Source: Candidatus Cloacimonetes bacterium 4572_55 (GTDB lineage: Bacteria; 4572-55). From it: a DNA stretch of 64,000 bases. Positions 44,401-52,727 of this stretch are shown here, one piece after another. Each line of letters opens with the position of its first letter. Position 1 is the stretch's first letter. A program made the translations under genes and the position numbers. The notes below the pieces were generated by a model. The model was not told the origin of the DNA. It searched no databases and saw only the letters and a program-made list of their open reading frames with translations. The stretch spans positions 36,028 to 100,027 of the forward strand of contig NBMB01000015.1 of NCBI GenBank assembly GCA_002084765.1. Reading direction: 5' to 3'.

Positions 44401-45631
44401 TGGCGCTTATGAGGGCGGGGTGTCCATGTATGACGGCTCAAATTGGACTGTCTACAACACAGCCAACAGTAATATCGTCAGTGATCGCATTGTTGAGATT
44501 GCCATTGATCAGCAGAATCGCAAATGGTTTGGTAGCTATGAGGACGGTATTAGCGTTTACAATGGCGCGGTTTGGAATACGTTTACGACAGCGAATGGGC
44601 TGCCCTCCAATTCTATCAGCAGCATTACAGCGGCCGGAAATGGAGATGTATGGGTCGGCACTATTGACGATGGCGTCGCCGTCTACAACGGTACGACATG
44701 GACGATATATAATACGGCCAACAGCGGCCTGGCAGATGATAGGGTGCGGGCTGTGGGCGTTGATAGTCAAAACCGGGTCTGGTGCGGCACGTTTGGGGGC
44801 GGCGTTTCTGTTCTTGACGGAAACAGTTGGACGACTTATGACCAATCCAATAGCGGACTTGGAGGCAATAATGTCATGTCCATCACCATTGATCAACAAG
44901 ATCGAACCTGGATCGGCACCTACTATAATGGCGTCTCAGTCTTTGACGGTACGGATTGGACCGTCCATCACGTAAACAATAGCGGTCTGACCAACGATGA
45001 TGTCCGTTCCATCGTCATCGACAACGAGGGCAACAAGTGGTTTGGCACCTGGGGCGGCGGGGCGTCAAAATATGGCTCACCCGGGACGGGAGGCAGCTTT
45101 CTGTATCTATCGCCATCCATCTTAAATTTCCTCGAAGTCCCGGTCGGTGACGAGGCCGTATTGATCCAATCCTTGACGAACCACGATTCGGAACCAATTA
45201 CTGTATCAAACATCGCTATTAATGGCACAGATCTTGAGGCATTCACGATTATCAATGATGGTGAGACACCGACCCTGGCCCCCGGTGAAATCCATTATGT
45301 GGTCGTGCAGTTTGCACCCACGACGACAAATTCCATGCAGGCCACACTCACGATCGACAGCGATGCCCCCGGCAGTCCACACACAGCCAATCTCGTCGGT
45401 ACCGGCGGATCGTATGACATCGTGCAACCGGCCAAACGGCTATGTGCAGGTCGGTCAATCGATCACCATCACCGGCTCCAATTATACGCCAAACGGACCC
45501 GTCACCCTCAGAATAGGCGGGGTCTATATGGACATGATCTCGGAAAGCCTGACTGCCACCGGCAGCGGAACGTTTTCTTATGCCTACACCACGGAACAGA
45601 TCGGCATATACACTGTGGACGCGGTCGATGA
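41444..45631 (+). CDS. Giant secreted propeller protein, part 2 (middle, +1 frame)
   Basis: This frame takes over inside the fourth repeat of propeller 2 (VDFFGSSVAISGDQAIIGAY) and completes it to seven. Three PKD domains, a third set of seven more divergent FG-GAP repeats, and a fifth PKD follow. Then come seven ligand_2CRP/Reg_prop-like repeats of about 43 aa (SNSGLASELVYTLAIDNQGY KWFGAYEGGVSMYDG and kin), which form a fourth propeller. An ASPM/Hydin-like domain (about 45100-45410, NFLEVPVGDEAVLIQSLTNH) follows. The last roughly 65 codons after DIVQPAK are out of frame and not real protein. There is no start signal at 41444. Confidence 0.82.
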   Translation: MVVVDFFGSSVAISGDQAIIGAYGDDAGAVYIFEPTGSSWVEEQKLTAGDGTANDNFGISVAISGDHFVVGASEDDNDNGNSAGSAYIFERSGSSWVEEQKLMASDGTDYERFGKAVSISDNLVIIGVSSDDNNTGAAYIFERTGTNWVEGQKLTASDGSNYDRFGWSVAVAGEVAIIGTIGVNNSAGSAYLYSGFGEAPLSADFLGNMTTGNAPLTVQFTDTSTGTPTSWEWDFDNNGVIDSYEQNPQWTYYQGGLFSVSLTIDDETNQDTIIKSDYITVNQPLTPDFTATPLSGDVPLTVQFTDMSTGYPIVTWRWRFGSLVTDSYAQNPIWTFEESGVFNVYLTITNGETQVTEVKEDYIFVNVIADFSADVIQGQTMQLVNFADMSISNAVSWQWDFNNDGIIDSYAESPSWIYAQPGTYTVSLMVSDGLSQDTEIKTDYITITGNEITEEKIIPSDAATSGYFGKLVSISGDYAFVKSNDDPEPPLLHGSVYVFKWDGISWTEHQKITISDEENSDDRFGISLSVSGNYMIAGVRSYGGNTTVGGGYAYIFKREGNSWVEHAILTPNENVYDSYFGASVGVYGDYAMVGSIRDDGDSTSTTGSVSVFHKAGNSWVEQQKLRASDQSYGDFFGRSISIYNDYAIVGATGNDDNGEGSGSAYIFKREGSTWVEKVKLTASDGAAEDFFGVSVAIASDYAIVGSDISVYIFQRNGNNWTEQQKLTVSAGDLFGVTVDICNDYAIVGDQVDGSNSFGSGSAFIFQRTGDTWVEIHKLMPLDGANGDDFGNSVSISGENALVSARSDYNSSGIGSAYIYSGFGGCIEFNANFSTDTTSGTSPLTVQFTDTSYGEPTSWQWDFNTDDTIDSEEQNPTWTYETDGTYTVSLIASDGTNEDTEIKENYITVGGEDNVWTTHSTSTSNIASDHIGDVDIDSNGNIWFSAFPLGVSVYNGADWFTYNASNSGLASELVYTLAIDNQGYKWFGAYEGGVSMYDGSNWTVYNTANSNIVSDRIVEIAIDQQNRKWFGSYEDGISVYNGAVWNTFTTANGLPSNSISSITAAGNGDVWVGTIDDGVAVYNGTTWTIYNTANSGLADDRVRAVGVDSQNRVWCGTFGGGVSVLDGNSWTTYDQSNSGLGGNNVMSITIDQQDRTWIGTYYNGVSVFDGTDWTVHHVNNSGLTNDDVRSIVIDNEGNKWFGTWGGGASKYGSPGTGGSFLYLSPSILNFLEVPVGDEAVLIQSLTNHDSEPITVSNIAINGTDLEAFTIINDGETPTLAPGEIHYVVVQFAPTTTNSMQATLTIDSDAPGSPHTANLVGTGGSYDIVQPAKRLCAGRSIDHHHRLQLYAKRTRHPQNRRGLYGHDLGKPDCHRQRNVFLCLHHGTDRHIHCGRGR

Positions 45632-48600
45632 AAGCTCGGGTCAGACCGCGCAGGCCAGAACTTTTGAATGTCTCGCCCCCGCCCCCGACGATTATCCGAT
45701 AGATATTCAAGCGCCGGTCGAAAACGGCTTCCAATTTCCCGAAATGCCGATCACCTGGTTAGACAAAATGGTCTTGACCGGAAATGATGACATTCAGGGC
45801 GGCAAACGCTATTACGCTTATAATCTCCAGATCACCCGCGACGATGGTCAAACCTGGGGTGAACTGACTACAAAGACCGGTTACGGCGACATCGACATGG
45901 TCATCAACATCACGGCTCAGGTGCAAGCGCCCTACTCCGATGAGCAGGCAAAAATCCGAATTACCGATCTTGTGCGCCCCAATCGTTCGGTTGAGAGCGG
46001 CACGTTTACCATATTAAACGACCCAACCGGCAATATTGTAGTGGATAAAATTTGGGATTACAGCTATCCCGAACGCTACGGCAATCCGTCCGGAGTCGCG
46101 GCAGACGGCGTGGGCCGAATCTATTTGAAGCTGTATGAGCAGGAGGCTTCCGGCGTGGCCATCACCTCGGTTGAAGCTGAATTGAGCGGCGATGTGGGCA
46201 CAGAGGCCAGGGTTCTGGGCAAGCTCATGCCGGCTACTGTTACCAATCAATACAGCATGGAGGCAAATGACGCCGATGAAATTGAGATAACCGTCACCCA
46301 GGCCGGTCAGGATAATGCCTTCTGGTTCTGGTATGTGGCTCCTGATGATTTCGAAGATCCGGATGTCGGCATTCATACGATTACCGCGACTTTTACCGTG
46401 AATTTTGAAGATGACACGTATCAGGAAATTACCGAGCCGATAACGATTGTCCGACCGCCGTTGGTCTTGGTGCATGGGTTGGGCGGTAACCCGTCAACCT
46501 GGGATAACTTTTCTCTGACTGGCGTTCCCGGTGATAGCTGGAGAAATGAGTATCGATATGAGATCATTCGGGTGCTCAAGATGGAACCAGCCGACCGGTT
46601 TGAGTGGAACGCAATAAAACTGCTCAGTGTTGGCGCGGGAAATGTGACTGTGCCGACAGAGCATAATTCTCTGCCGTATGTAATTTATGAGATACGGGAA
46701 AACGGTTATGCCGCCAACCAGGTGGAATATATCTGTCACAGCATGGGCGGCAGTATTTTGCGCACAGCGGTTAATTTTGCCAACGGCGACACCTATTATG
46801 GCCGGTATGGCGTTCCGTTTAAAAATTATGAAAAAGGATATGTCAATCGGGCAATTACCCTCGACACGCCGCATAACGGCTCTCCGCTGGCGGGATTGTT
46901 AAGCGATATTGTGGGGGAAATAAATGCAGACTTTAGGTTGCGTAATTTGCTTTACGCTAAGTGGTTTCTTAATATTGGATCAAGCGATGAGGCTAAATAC
47001 CCATATCACAAATTACCTTTTACCTGGTTTGTTCCTGTCGATGGCCCTGGCGATTTCAAGCTAACCGGAGCCGTGAAGAATTTACAATTAGACGAATCGG
47101 CCGGGGGTGTCATTTTTCCCATGACGGATGTGCCAACCCATTTAATTGTCGGCGACCTGATTCCGGGCGATCAATCGGGTTTGCCCGATATTCCCCCGGA
47201 GGTTTGGGAAACGCTTGCCGCCGCAGAGGATTTTCTGGACTTTTTTGACGAATTAACCCCTGTTCTTTTCACACTGGTGCCTGATAATTTAGAAGATGAT
47301 TTTGAAAATAATTTGGATGAAGTGAATTATGCTAAGAAAGTCATTACCAAGATCAAACTGGCCTTGCAGATCTATTCAACAGCCTCATTTCTTGCGGAGA
47401 GCGATGTTATTGTCAGCGTGGAAAGTCAGTTGGCCGGACAGACCAGAACCCCATTGAGTGCCACCATTTTTGATTGGACCACGCATACGCCTTTGCTGTT
47501 TTTTGATAGCATCACCGCGAATCTGGAAGTGAATGAAAAAGCTAATTATCTGTTGAACAGGAAGATCAATAGTCCTCAGTTTAACCCGATCCCGGCCAAT
47601 ACGTCCACCCATATCCGATCGATACCAGTAAGAACGCCAAAAACCCTGACCGTTCGTGACGATTCGACTACGATTCAAATCCTGTCACCGGCAGATGGTT
47701 CAGCCTTATTTGTCGATGATGAATTGTCGATTCGGGTTAGTGTGCCGGATATGGTGGATCTGAAATATATCGACATACGATTTCAAAAGCGTTCATACAC
47801 AACAACGGACAGTGATACGATTTTTGCGGTCAATATCCCCATAAACGGCAATGTTCTTGGCGAGCAGATAATCGAAGCCACTGCTTTTTATGATGATGGC
47901 GATGGGGTCGCGATTGCGACGCACGCCGTTTCCGTGCAAGTCGAGACAAATTCGCCAGCTGAGCACCTCATTGTCGAACCTTTTGCCATGCGTCTGGATC
48001 AGGGCGAGACAAGCTACCCAGATTATCGGGTTGCTTTCGATAGTTTTGTGACCACGCTTTCTTATGGAAATTCGGAAATAACAGGCTACGTCGAAGACCC
48101 TTCGATTGCAATGTTTGACGCTGAACTTAGCGCCATCACCGGTCTGGTCCAGGGCGATACACGAGCCATCATCTCCTATCAAGGCGTGTCTGATACGATA
48201 TACATTGCAGTCAGCGCGTCCTCTGTTCCCACTGAGCCAACGCTATTTGTCACGCCGGCTGTGCAGGAAATCCCGTCAAGTAGCGGCACGATCAGCTTTG
48301 CCATCTACAATACCGGGTCCGGCGATATGAACTGGACAGCGGAGTCCGACGATTCCTGGTTGACCATTAGCAGCGGTAGTTCCGGGGTCAATGACGGCGA
48401 GATAGCAGTTGATTATGCAATGAATAATGGCGACGCACGCACCGGCGCAATTACGATTACCTCGCCTGATGCGGTCAACAGCCCGATTACGGTTGAGATT
48501 CAACAAGCTATGGCTGGCGACATAAACGGCGACGGTGAAATCGCACACGAAGATGTGACGCTCATGCTCAATGCTGTGCTTGGGCAGGGTGATTTGACCG

Positions 48601-48689
48601 GGGCGCAGTTTCTGGCCGCGGATGTGAATGGCGATGGCGTTTTGGATATTACGGATATTGTTGGAATTGTGAGTTTGATGGTTGACTGA
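45414..48689 (+). CDS. Giant secreted propeller protein, part 3 (hydrolase and dockerin end)
   Basis: This frame continues from the second one-base shift (near 45430) with a TIG-like GYVQVGQSITITGSNYTPNG and Ig-like segments. An alpha/beta hydrolase (46450-47400) has the oxyanion motif PPLVLVHGLGGNPSTW, nucleophile elbow YICHSMGGSILRTA and ITLDTPHNGSPLAG, like esterases or lipases of the PGAP1/LipA type. A BACON domain (about 48235-48510, SSGTISFAIYNTGSGDMNW) follows. The C terminus has two EF-like loops (DINGDGEIAHED and DVNGDGVLDITD), the dockerin type I pattern. The ATG at 45414 is only formal. Confidence 0.82.
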   Translation: MTSCNRPNGYVQVGQSITITGSNYTPNGPVTLRIGGVYMDMISESLTATGSGTFSYAYTTEQIGIYTVDAVDESSGQTAQARTFECLAPAPDDYPIDIQAPVENGFQFPEMPITWLDKMVLTGNDDIQGGKRYYAYNLQITRDDGQTWGELTTKTGYGDIDMVINITAQVQAPYSDEQAKIRITDLVRPNRSVESGTFTILNDPTGNIVVDKIWDYSYPERYGNPSGVAADGVGRIYLKLYEQEASGVAITSVEAELSGDVGTEARVLGKLMPATVTNQYSMEANDADEIEITVTQAGQDNAFWFWYVAPDDFEDPDVGIHTITATFTVNFEDDTYQEITEPITIVRPPLVLVHGLGGNPSTWDNFSLTGVPGDSWRNEYRYEIIRVLKMEPADRFEWNAIKLLSVGAGNVTVPTEHNSLPYVIYEIRENGYAANQVEYICHSMGGSILRTAVNFANGDTYYGRYGVPFKNYEKGYVNRAITLDTPHNGSPLAGLLSDIVGEINADFRLRNLLYAKWFLNIGSSDEAKYPYHKLPFTWFVPVDGPGDFKLTGAVKNLQLDESAGGVIFPMTDVPTHLIVGDLIPGDQSGLPDIPPEVWETLAAAEDFLDFFDELTPVLFTLVPDNLEDDFENNLDEVNYAKKVITKIKLALQIYSTASFLAESDVIVSVESQLAGQTRTPLSATIFDWTTHTPLLFFDSITANLEVNEKANYLLNRKINSPQFNPIPANTSTHIRSIPVRTPKTLTVRDDSTTIQILSPADGSALFVDDELSIRVSVPDMVDLKYIDIRFQKRSYTTTDSDTIFAVNIPINGNVLGEQIIEATAFYDDGDGVAIATHAVSVQVETNSPAEHLIVEPFAMRLDQGETSYPDYRVAFDSFVTTLSYGNSEITGYVEDPSIAMFDAELSAITGLVQGDTRAIISYQGVSDTIYIAVSASSVPTEPTLFVTPAVQEIPSSSGTISFAIYNTGSGDMNWTAESDDSWLTISSGSSGVNDGEIAVDYAMNNGDARTGAITITSPDAVNSPITVEIQQAMAGDINGDGEIAHEDVTLMLNAVLGQGDLTGAQFLAADVNGDGVLDITDIVGIVSLMVD

Positions 48690-48769
48690 AGACCCCTGGG
48701 TTTTGACCTGACAAAATCGAAAAAATGTGAAAGATAACCCAGATCGGACAGATAAAACCCTGAGAATCT
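48690..48769 (+). repeat. Palindrome-ended repeat, copy E (diverged)
   Basis: Arms AGACCCCTGGGTTTT and AAAACCCTGAGAATCT, core TGACCTGACAAAATCG and CAGATCGGACAGATAAA. It begins directly after the giant gene's stop codon, so D and E bracket that gene. Confidence 0.75.
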
Positions 48770-48774
48770 GGGAT

Positions 48775-48810
48775 GGGCGTGGAGATCAGTCTCCGCGCCC
48801 TTTTCCTTTT
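48775..48810 (+). terminator. Intrinsic terminator after the giant gene
   Basis: Arms GGGCGTGGAGA (48775-48785) and TCTCCGCGCCC (48790-48800) pair with one G-U, loop TCAG, followed by TTTTCCTTTT. Confidence 0.8.
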
Positions 48811-48944
48811 GCTCCACGCCTGAGGATTGATGTTGACAGAAAGCAAGGCGTTGATTAATTTGCAATGTCCTACACGACATTGGGGGTCGTGTCGAAAAGT
48901 TTGAGCAAAATCCGTATATTTGAAACTCGAATAAAGGCGGAGCT

Positions 48945-49718
48945 ATGTCCCGTATCGCTAAAACCGAGGCTATCTCATTAAAAAATGTTTCGCTATCCGG
49001 TGCCAGTCGTTATATTATCGCATTGACTCGCGATTTCGGAAAAGTGACGCTTGTTGCAAAAGGAATCAAAAAGCCAAAGAGTCGTTTTGGCGCATGTCTG
49101 GAGCCTTTTGTCCTTTCCGAGGTCTTGTTTTATCATAAGGAAAATCGTGAGACTCACTATATTTCGCATTGCGACATCATCGAATCTTTTAGTAATCTGC
49201 GTCGAGATTTGGAAAAGATACGCTTTGCTGCAGCCTCGGTTTCCGTAATCGACAAGGTTATCGACCATGAGGAAAAAAATAGCGTCCTATTTGATTTGGT
49301 ATTTTCCATCTTAACTGAATTGAATCGATCCGAAGAGTCTCAACTGTTTATTTTGTATCTGGCATTTTTGACCAAACTTGCCGCGCTGCTTGGATTTCAG
49401 CCGATTTTAGATCGATGTCTCAGATGTGGCGCATTGGCGGAGGAGCGAACGCATCCATATTTCTCCATCGTGGAAGGAGGCTTGATCTGTTCCGGGTGCG
49501 AGATCGTCGCTTCCAAAGATCGCATAAATTACAAAAGGATCACCCCAGAAATTAGGGAGATCTTGTATCAATTTCTCACTGAAAAATTTTATAAAAATAA
49601 AAGAAGAATTCTGACGGATTCCTCTCTGGAACAGTTGCATATCTTATTAAAAATGTATCTCGAATATCATACTGATAAACGTATTCCGCCAATTTCAGAA
49701 TCGTATTTAATTATATAA
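48945..49718 (+). CDS. recO: DNA repair protein RecO
   Basis: RecO (257 aa) loads RecA with RecR and anneals single strands. The N-terminal OB fold is SRIAKTEAISLKNVSLSGAS RYIIALTRDFGKVTLVAKGI. The helical domain follows, and a four-Cys zinc site (CLRCGALAEER...GLICSGCE, about residues 158-188) is present. AAGG lies seven bases before the ATG. An inverted repeat ACACGAC/GTCGTGT at about 48873-48897 lies upstream. Confidence 0.92.
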   Translation: MSRIAKTEAISLKNVSLSGASRYIIALTRDFGKVTLVAKGIKKPKSRFGACLEPFVLSEVLFYHKENRETHYISHCDIIESFSNLRRDLEKIRFAAASVSVIDKVIDHEEKNSVLFDLVFSILTELNRSEESQLFILYLAFLTKLAALLGFQPILDRCLRCGALAEERTHPYFSIVEGGLICSGCEIVASKDRINYKRITPEIREILYQFLTEKFYKNKRRILTDSSLEQLHILLKMYLEYHTDKRIPPISESYLII

Positions 49719-49739
49719 CTTTAACAACAAGAGGCTATT

Positions 49740-51095
49740 ATGGTGAGAACAAAAATTTTGGTTGTCGATGACGAAGAAAGTCTATGCGAAATGTTGAGCA
49801 TAATGCTCCATAAAGAGGGTTATGAGGTTCATACCTGTTTATCTGGAACTGAGGCATTGAAGAAGATGGAAAAGAGCGTCTATCCTGCGGTGATCGCCGA
49901 CATCAACATGCCGAATAGCATATCGGGTCTTGATCTATTGGCCGCGATCAAAGAACGGGGGTATCATTCTCAGGTGATTATGATGACAGCTTTTGCATCA
50001 TTAGAAAGCGCAATAAGCGCGCTGAATAGCGGAGCTTTTGCTTATATCACTAAACCATTTAAAATTGATGAAGTGAAGGCATATATCAAACGCGCGTTGG
50101 ATCATCAATTCCTTCGGGAAGAAAACCGATTTCTGAAAAAACAACTAAACTCCAAATTAGAGGCTCGCCCCATTATCGGTAATAGCGGACCGATCAAGAA
50201 AATCTTCGAGATGATCAAGCAGGTCGCTCATACCGATAGCGTCATCCTGATTAGAGGCGAGAGCGGAACCGGCAAAGAGCTAATCGCCCGAGAAATTCAT
50301 CGTCAAAGCTCCAGATCGAGCAAAAAATTTATCAGTGTCAATTGCGGCGCATTGACCGAGACCCTTTTGGAAAGCGAACTTTTCGGGCATGTCAAGGGCG
50401 CGTTTACCGGAGCTATTCGAGAAAAAAAAGGGCTTTTTGCCGAGGCGGAAGAAGGAACTTTTTTCTTGGATGAGATCGGAGAAATTTCCCTCTCGACTCA
50501 AGTGAAGCTGCTGCGCGTGTTGCAAGAGTTGGAGGTGATACCAGTCGGTAGCGTCCAGGCGCAACCGATAGATGCTCGTCTGATCGCCGCGACGAACGCC
50601 GACTTGGAAAACTTAATTAGATTGGGCAAATTTCGACAGGACCTTTTCTATCGACTGAGCGTGATTCCGATAGACGTGCCGCCGCTGAGGGGCAGAAAAG
50701 AGGATATTGTGTTGTTATGCGATCATTTTTTGAAGAAACATAGTAATGGAAGAAAGAGCGTTTCCAAAGAGGTGATAGAACGTTTTCAAAATTACGAATG
50801 GCCTGGCAATGTCAGAGAGTTGGAGAATCTGATCGAACGTCTGGTCGTATTGACAAAAAAAAATGAGATATGCTTTGACGACATACCGAAAAAAATCTTT
50901 GCCAGCGCAGATGAAAGATTGTGTAGCGGTTCCAATCCTGTCAATCCGACAATGGAGACCGTGGAAAAAGCTTATATCTTTTGGGTTCTGAGTCAAACCA
51001 ACTGGCACAGAAACGAGGCCTCCCAGGTTTTGGGGATCGATCCATCCACTCTGAGCCGTAAGGTTTCTCGATATAAACTGGATCGACGCAGCTGA
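49740..51095 (+). CDS. Sigma-54-dependent response regulator (NtrC family)
   Basis: This 451-aa protein has an N-terminal receiver domain with phospho-acceptor D54 in [11 protein letters not shown] linker coiled coil precedes the AAA+ domain, with Walker A GESGTGKE, the sigma-54-contacting loop GAFTGA, Walker [13 protein letters not shown] and the R-finger region. A C-terminal Fis-type helix-turn-helix ([20 protein letters not shown]) ends it. It would activate sigma-54 promoters when phosphorylated. No cognate kinase is adjacent. It starts 21 bases after recO. Confidence 0.95.
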   Translation: MVRTKILVVDDEESLCEMLSIMLHKEGYEVHTCLSGTEALKKMEKSVYPAVIADINMPNSISGLDLLAAIKERGYHSQVIMMTAFASLESAISALNSGAFAYITKPFKIDEVKAYIKRALDHQFLREENRFLKKQLNSKLEARPIIGNSGPIKKIFEMIKQVAHTDSVILIRGESGTGKELIAREIHRQSSRSSKKFISVNCGALTETLLESELFGHVKGAFTGAIREKKGLFAEAEEGTFFLDEIGEISLSTQVKLLRVLQELEVIPVGSVQAQPIDARLIAATNADLENLIRLGKFRQDLFYRLSVIPIDVPPLRGRKEDIVLLCDHFLKKHSNGRKSVSKEVIERFQNYEWPGNVRELENLIERLVVLTKKNEICFDDIPKKIFASADERLCSGSNPVNPTMETVEKAYIFWVLSQTNWHRNEASQVLGIDPSTLSRKVSRYKLDRRS

Positions 51096-51184
51096 CTGCC
51101 AGTTCCCCTGTTTTATTTGAGTAATCGAAACCTTTCTTTGCGCTCTCACGGGAGCGTCTTAAGAAACAACAAGGAGCGCGTTGT

Positions 51185-51850
51185 ATGAACATCGGTTTTA
51201 TCGACCATACGGACAGGTTCGACGACAAAAATGGTCGGCTGTTGAAGATCAGCCTGTACGCTTCGGCACCGATTCCGACGAAATATGGAGAATTTTTGGT
51301 CAATGTCTATCATAATAATCGGGATAAAAAAGAGCATTTGGCAATCGTAAAAGGAGAGGTTCGCCGTGAAAACGTTCCGGTTCGGATTCACTCGGAATGT
51401 CTGACAAGCGAAGTTTTGGGGTCTCTAAAATGTGATTGTAAGGAGCAGTTGGACTGGGCGTGTAATCACATTGCCAGGCAGGGTTTCGGAGTCGTCGTCT
51501 ATCTCCGGCAAGAGGGACGGGGTATTGGGCTGGGCAACAAAATCAGAGCGTATGCCTTGCAAGACGCGGGTCTCGATACGGTGGAGGCGAATCATCATCT
51601 GGGTTTCCCGAATGATCTCCGAACTTATGACGTCGCCGCGAAAATTTTAGAGCATCTGGGCGTCAAATCTGTTGATCTGATAACAAATAACCCTGAGAAA
51701 ATCGAAGGTCTCAGCTCTCAAAATACCATAATTTCCAGGCGCATACCCGTAATTATGGAGCCCAATCCGCATAATCTTTTCTACCTTGAAACAAAGCAGG
51801 AAAAATCCGGACACTTGCTGGAGACATCCAAAAAGAACATTGACAATTAA
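51185..51850 (+). CDS. ribA: GTP cyclohydrolase II
   Basis: RibA (221 aa) opens GTP to begin riboflavin synthesis. The zinc ligands are in SECLTSEVLGSLKCDCKEQL, the catalytic/substrate block is YLRQEGRGIGLGNKIRAYAL, and LGFPNDLRTYDVAAKIL with LITNNPEKI follows. It is a stand-alone domain without the fused dihydroxybutanone-phosphate synthase (RibB) found in many bacteria. AAGGAG lies eight bases before the ATG. No FMN riboswitch was recognised upstream. Confidence 0.95.
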   Translation: MNIGFIDHTDRFDDKNGRLLKISLYASAPIPTKYGEFLVNVYHNNRDKKEHLAIVKGEVRRENVPVRIHSECLTSEVLGSLKCDCKEQLDWACNHIARQGFGVVVYLRQEGRGIGLGNKIRAYALQDAGLDTVEANHHLGFPNDLRTYDVAAKILEHLGVKSVDLITNNPEKIEGLSSQNTIISRRIPVIMEPNPHNLFYLETKQEKSGHLLETSKKNIDN

Positions 51851-51887
51851 ACCCTATCAGCGAAATCTGCGGACTCTTCGGATTATT

Positions 51888-52496
51888 CTATTCGAATAGC
51901 GAAACATCTCCCTTGCCTTCACGAAGTACAACTGGCTCGTTGGTCGTCAAGTCCACGACAGAGCTGGAGACGATCCCGGACAAACCGCTATCGATCACCA
52001 CTGCCACATCGTTTCTATAGAGGCGCTCGATTTCGCGTGGATCGTCCATAACCCTCCCGTTTCGGTCAATCACACTGGTGGACACAATAGGATGTCCCAG
52101 TCCCTCGACGATCCTCACCGCTACGAGACATTCTGGGATACGGATGCCAACGGTTTTTCGACGGGTCAACATCAGTCTGGGTGCTTTGCGTGATCCGGGC
52201 AGAACAAAGGTATAAGGACCGGGCAGCAGCCGACGCAAAATTCGAAACGCATAATTGGAGATTTCCGCGTACTCCGAGATATGCGACAGGTCAGAACAGA
52301 TAAAACTGACAGGGTGTGATTTTTTCAAACCCTTCAGTTGATAAATCCTTCCAATCGCTTTCTTATTCATCATGCTACAACCCATGCCATAGACCGTGTC
52401 AGTCGGATAGATCACGATTTTACCGTCGGATAGGGCACTCACGACCCTTTTGATACGATTTGCGGGCGGATGACCCGGATGAATAGGTAGTAACAT
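51888..52496 (-). CDS. Sua5/YciO/YrdC family protein, YciO-like
   Basis: This 202-aa protein of the threonylcarbamoyl-AMP synthase superfamily starts LLPIHPGHPPANRIKRVVSA, then VIYPTDTVYGMGCSM, ICSDLSHISEYAEISNYAFR, LLPGPYTFVLPGS and KTVGIRIPE. The opening and the ending PVVLREGKGDVSLF fit the YciO subgroup better than TsaC itself. Whether it makes the t6A precursor is therefore open. It converges on ribA and has a promoter with flanking inverted repeats. Confidence 0.9.
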   Translation of the reverse strand: MLLPIHPGHPPANRIKRVVSALSDGKIVIYPTDTVYGMGCSMMNKKAIGRIYQLKGLKKSHPVSFICSDLSHISEYAEISNYAFRILRRLLPGPYTFVLPGSRKAPRLMLTRRKTVGIRIPECLVAVRIVEGLGHPIVSTSVIDRNGRVMDDPREIERLYRNDVAVVIDSGLSGIVSSSVVDLTTNEPVVLREGKGDVSLFE

Positions 52497-52521
52497 AGCC
52501 GTTTTAATTCCCTTAATTTAG

Positions 52522-52606
52522 CCAAATAGACGCGATGTGAATCTATTTGGAATATAATCGGCTTTTTCATAAATACAAGCTATTTTCCGAGAAGTGGGAA
52601 AATAGC
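52522..52606 (-). promoter_or_regulatory. Putative promoter and operator of the YciO-like gene
   Basis: On the minus strand, TTGTAT (52578-52573), 16 bases, TATATT (52556-52551). The inverted repeat CCAAATAGA-N11-TCTATTTGG (52522-52550) covers the predicted start point, and a second inverted repeat (GCTATTTTCC/GGAAAATAGC, 52579-52606) abuts the -35 box. The symmetry suggests repressor binding. Confidence 0.4.
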
Positions 52607-52680
52607 GAGAGAGTTTAAACAGAATCGGTATTTTTCCGTCGATTTTTTCGGCTTATAACCTGCATAAAGCGTATTTTTTC

Positions 52681-52709
52681 TTGACAAAATTGCGCAAAAT
52701 TAATAAAAT
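52681..52709 (+). promoter_or_regulatory. Sigma-70 promoter
   Basis: TTGACA (52681-52686), 17 bases, TAAAAT (52704-52709). The leader to the ATG at 52728 would be only about 12 bases. Confidence 0.65.
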
Positions 52710-52727
52710 ATTGAGGACGGATAAAAA

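Noticed and set aside
44400..44975. Open frames on both strands inside the Reg_prop-like region
   Set aside because: They are shadows of the repetitive coding sequence, which has the recognisable repeats.
36596..48769. Repeats A-F as a CRISPR array
   Set aside because: Copies are 0.1-9 kb apart, are about 80 bp with inverted ends, have genes between them and no cas genes.
36596..48769. Repeats A-F as integron attC sites
   Set aside because: No tyrosine integrase, no GTTRRRY-type core sites, and arms match each other like REP palindromes. Only the cassette-like layout is shared.
35543..48769. Prophage or conjugative element
   Set aside because: No integrase, capsid, tail, relaxase or type IV secretion genes are present.
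51096..51184. FMN riboswitch before ribA
   Set aside because: The gap is only 89 bases and lacks the conserved six-stem signature.
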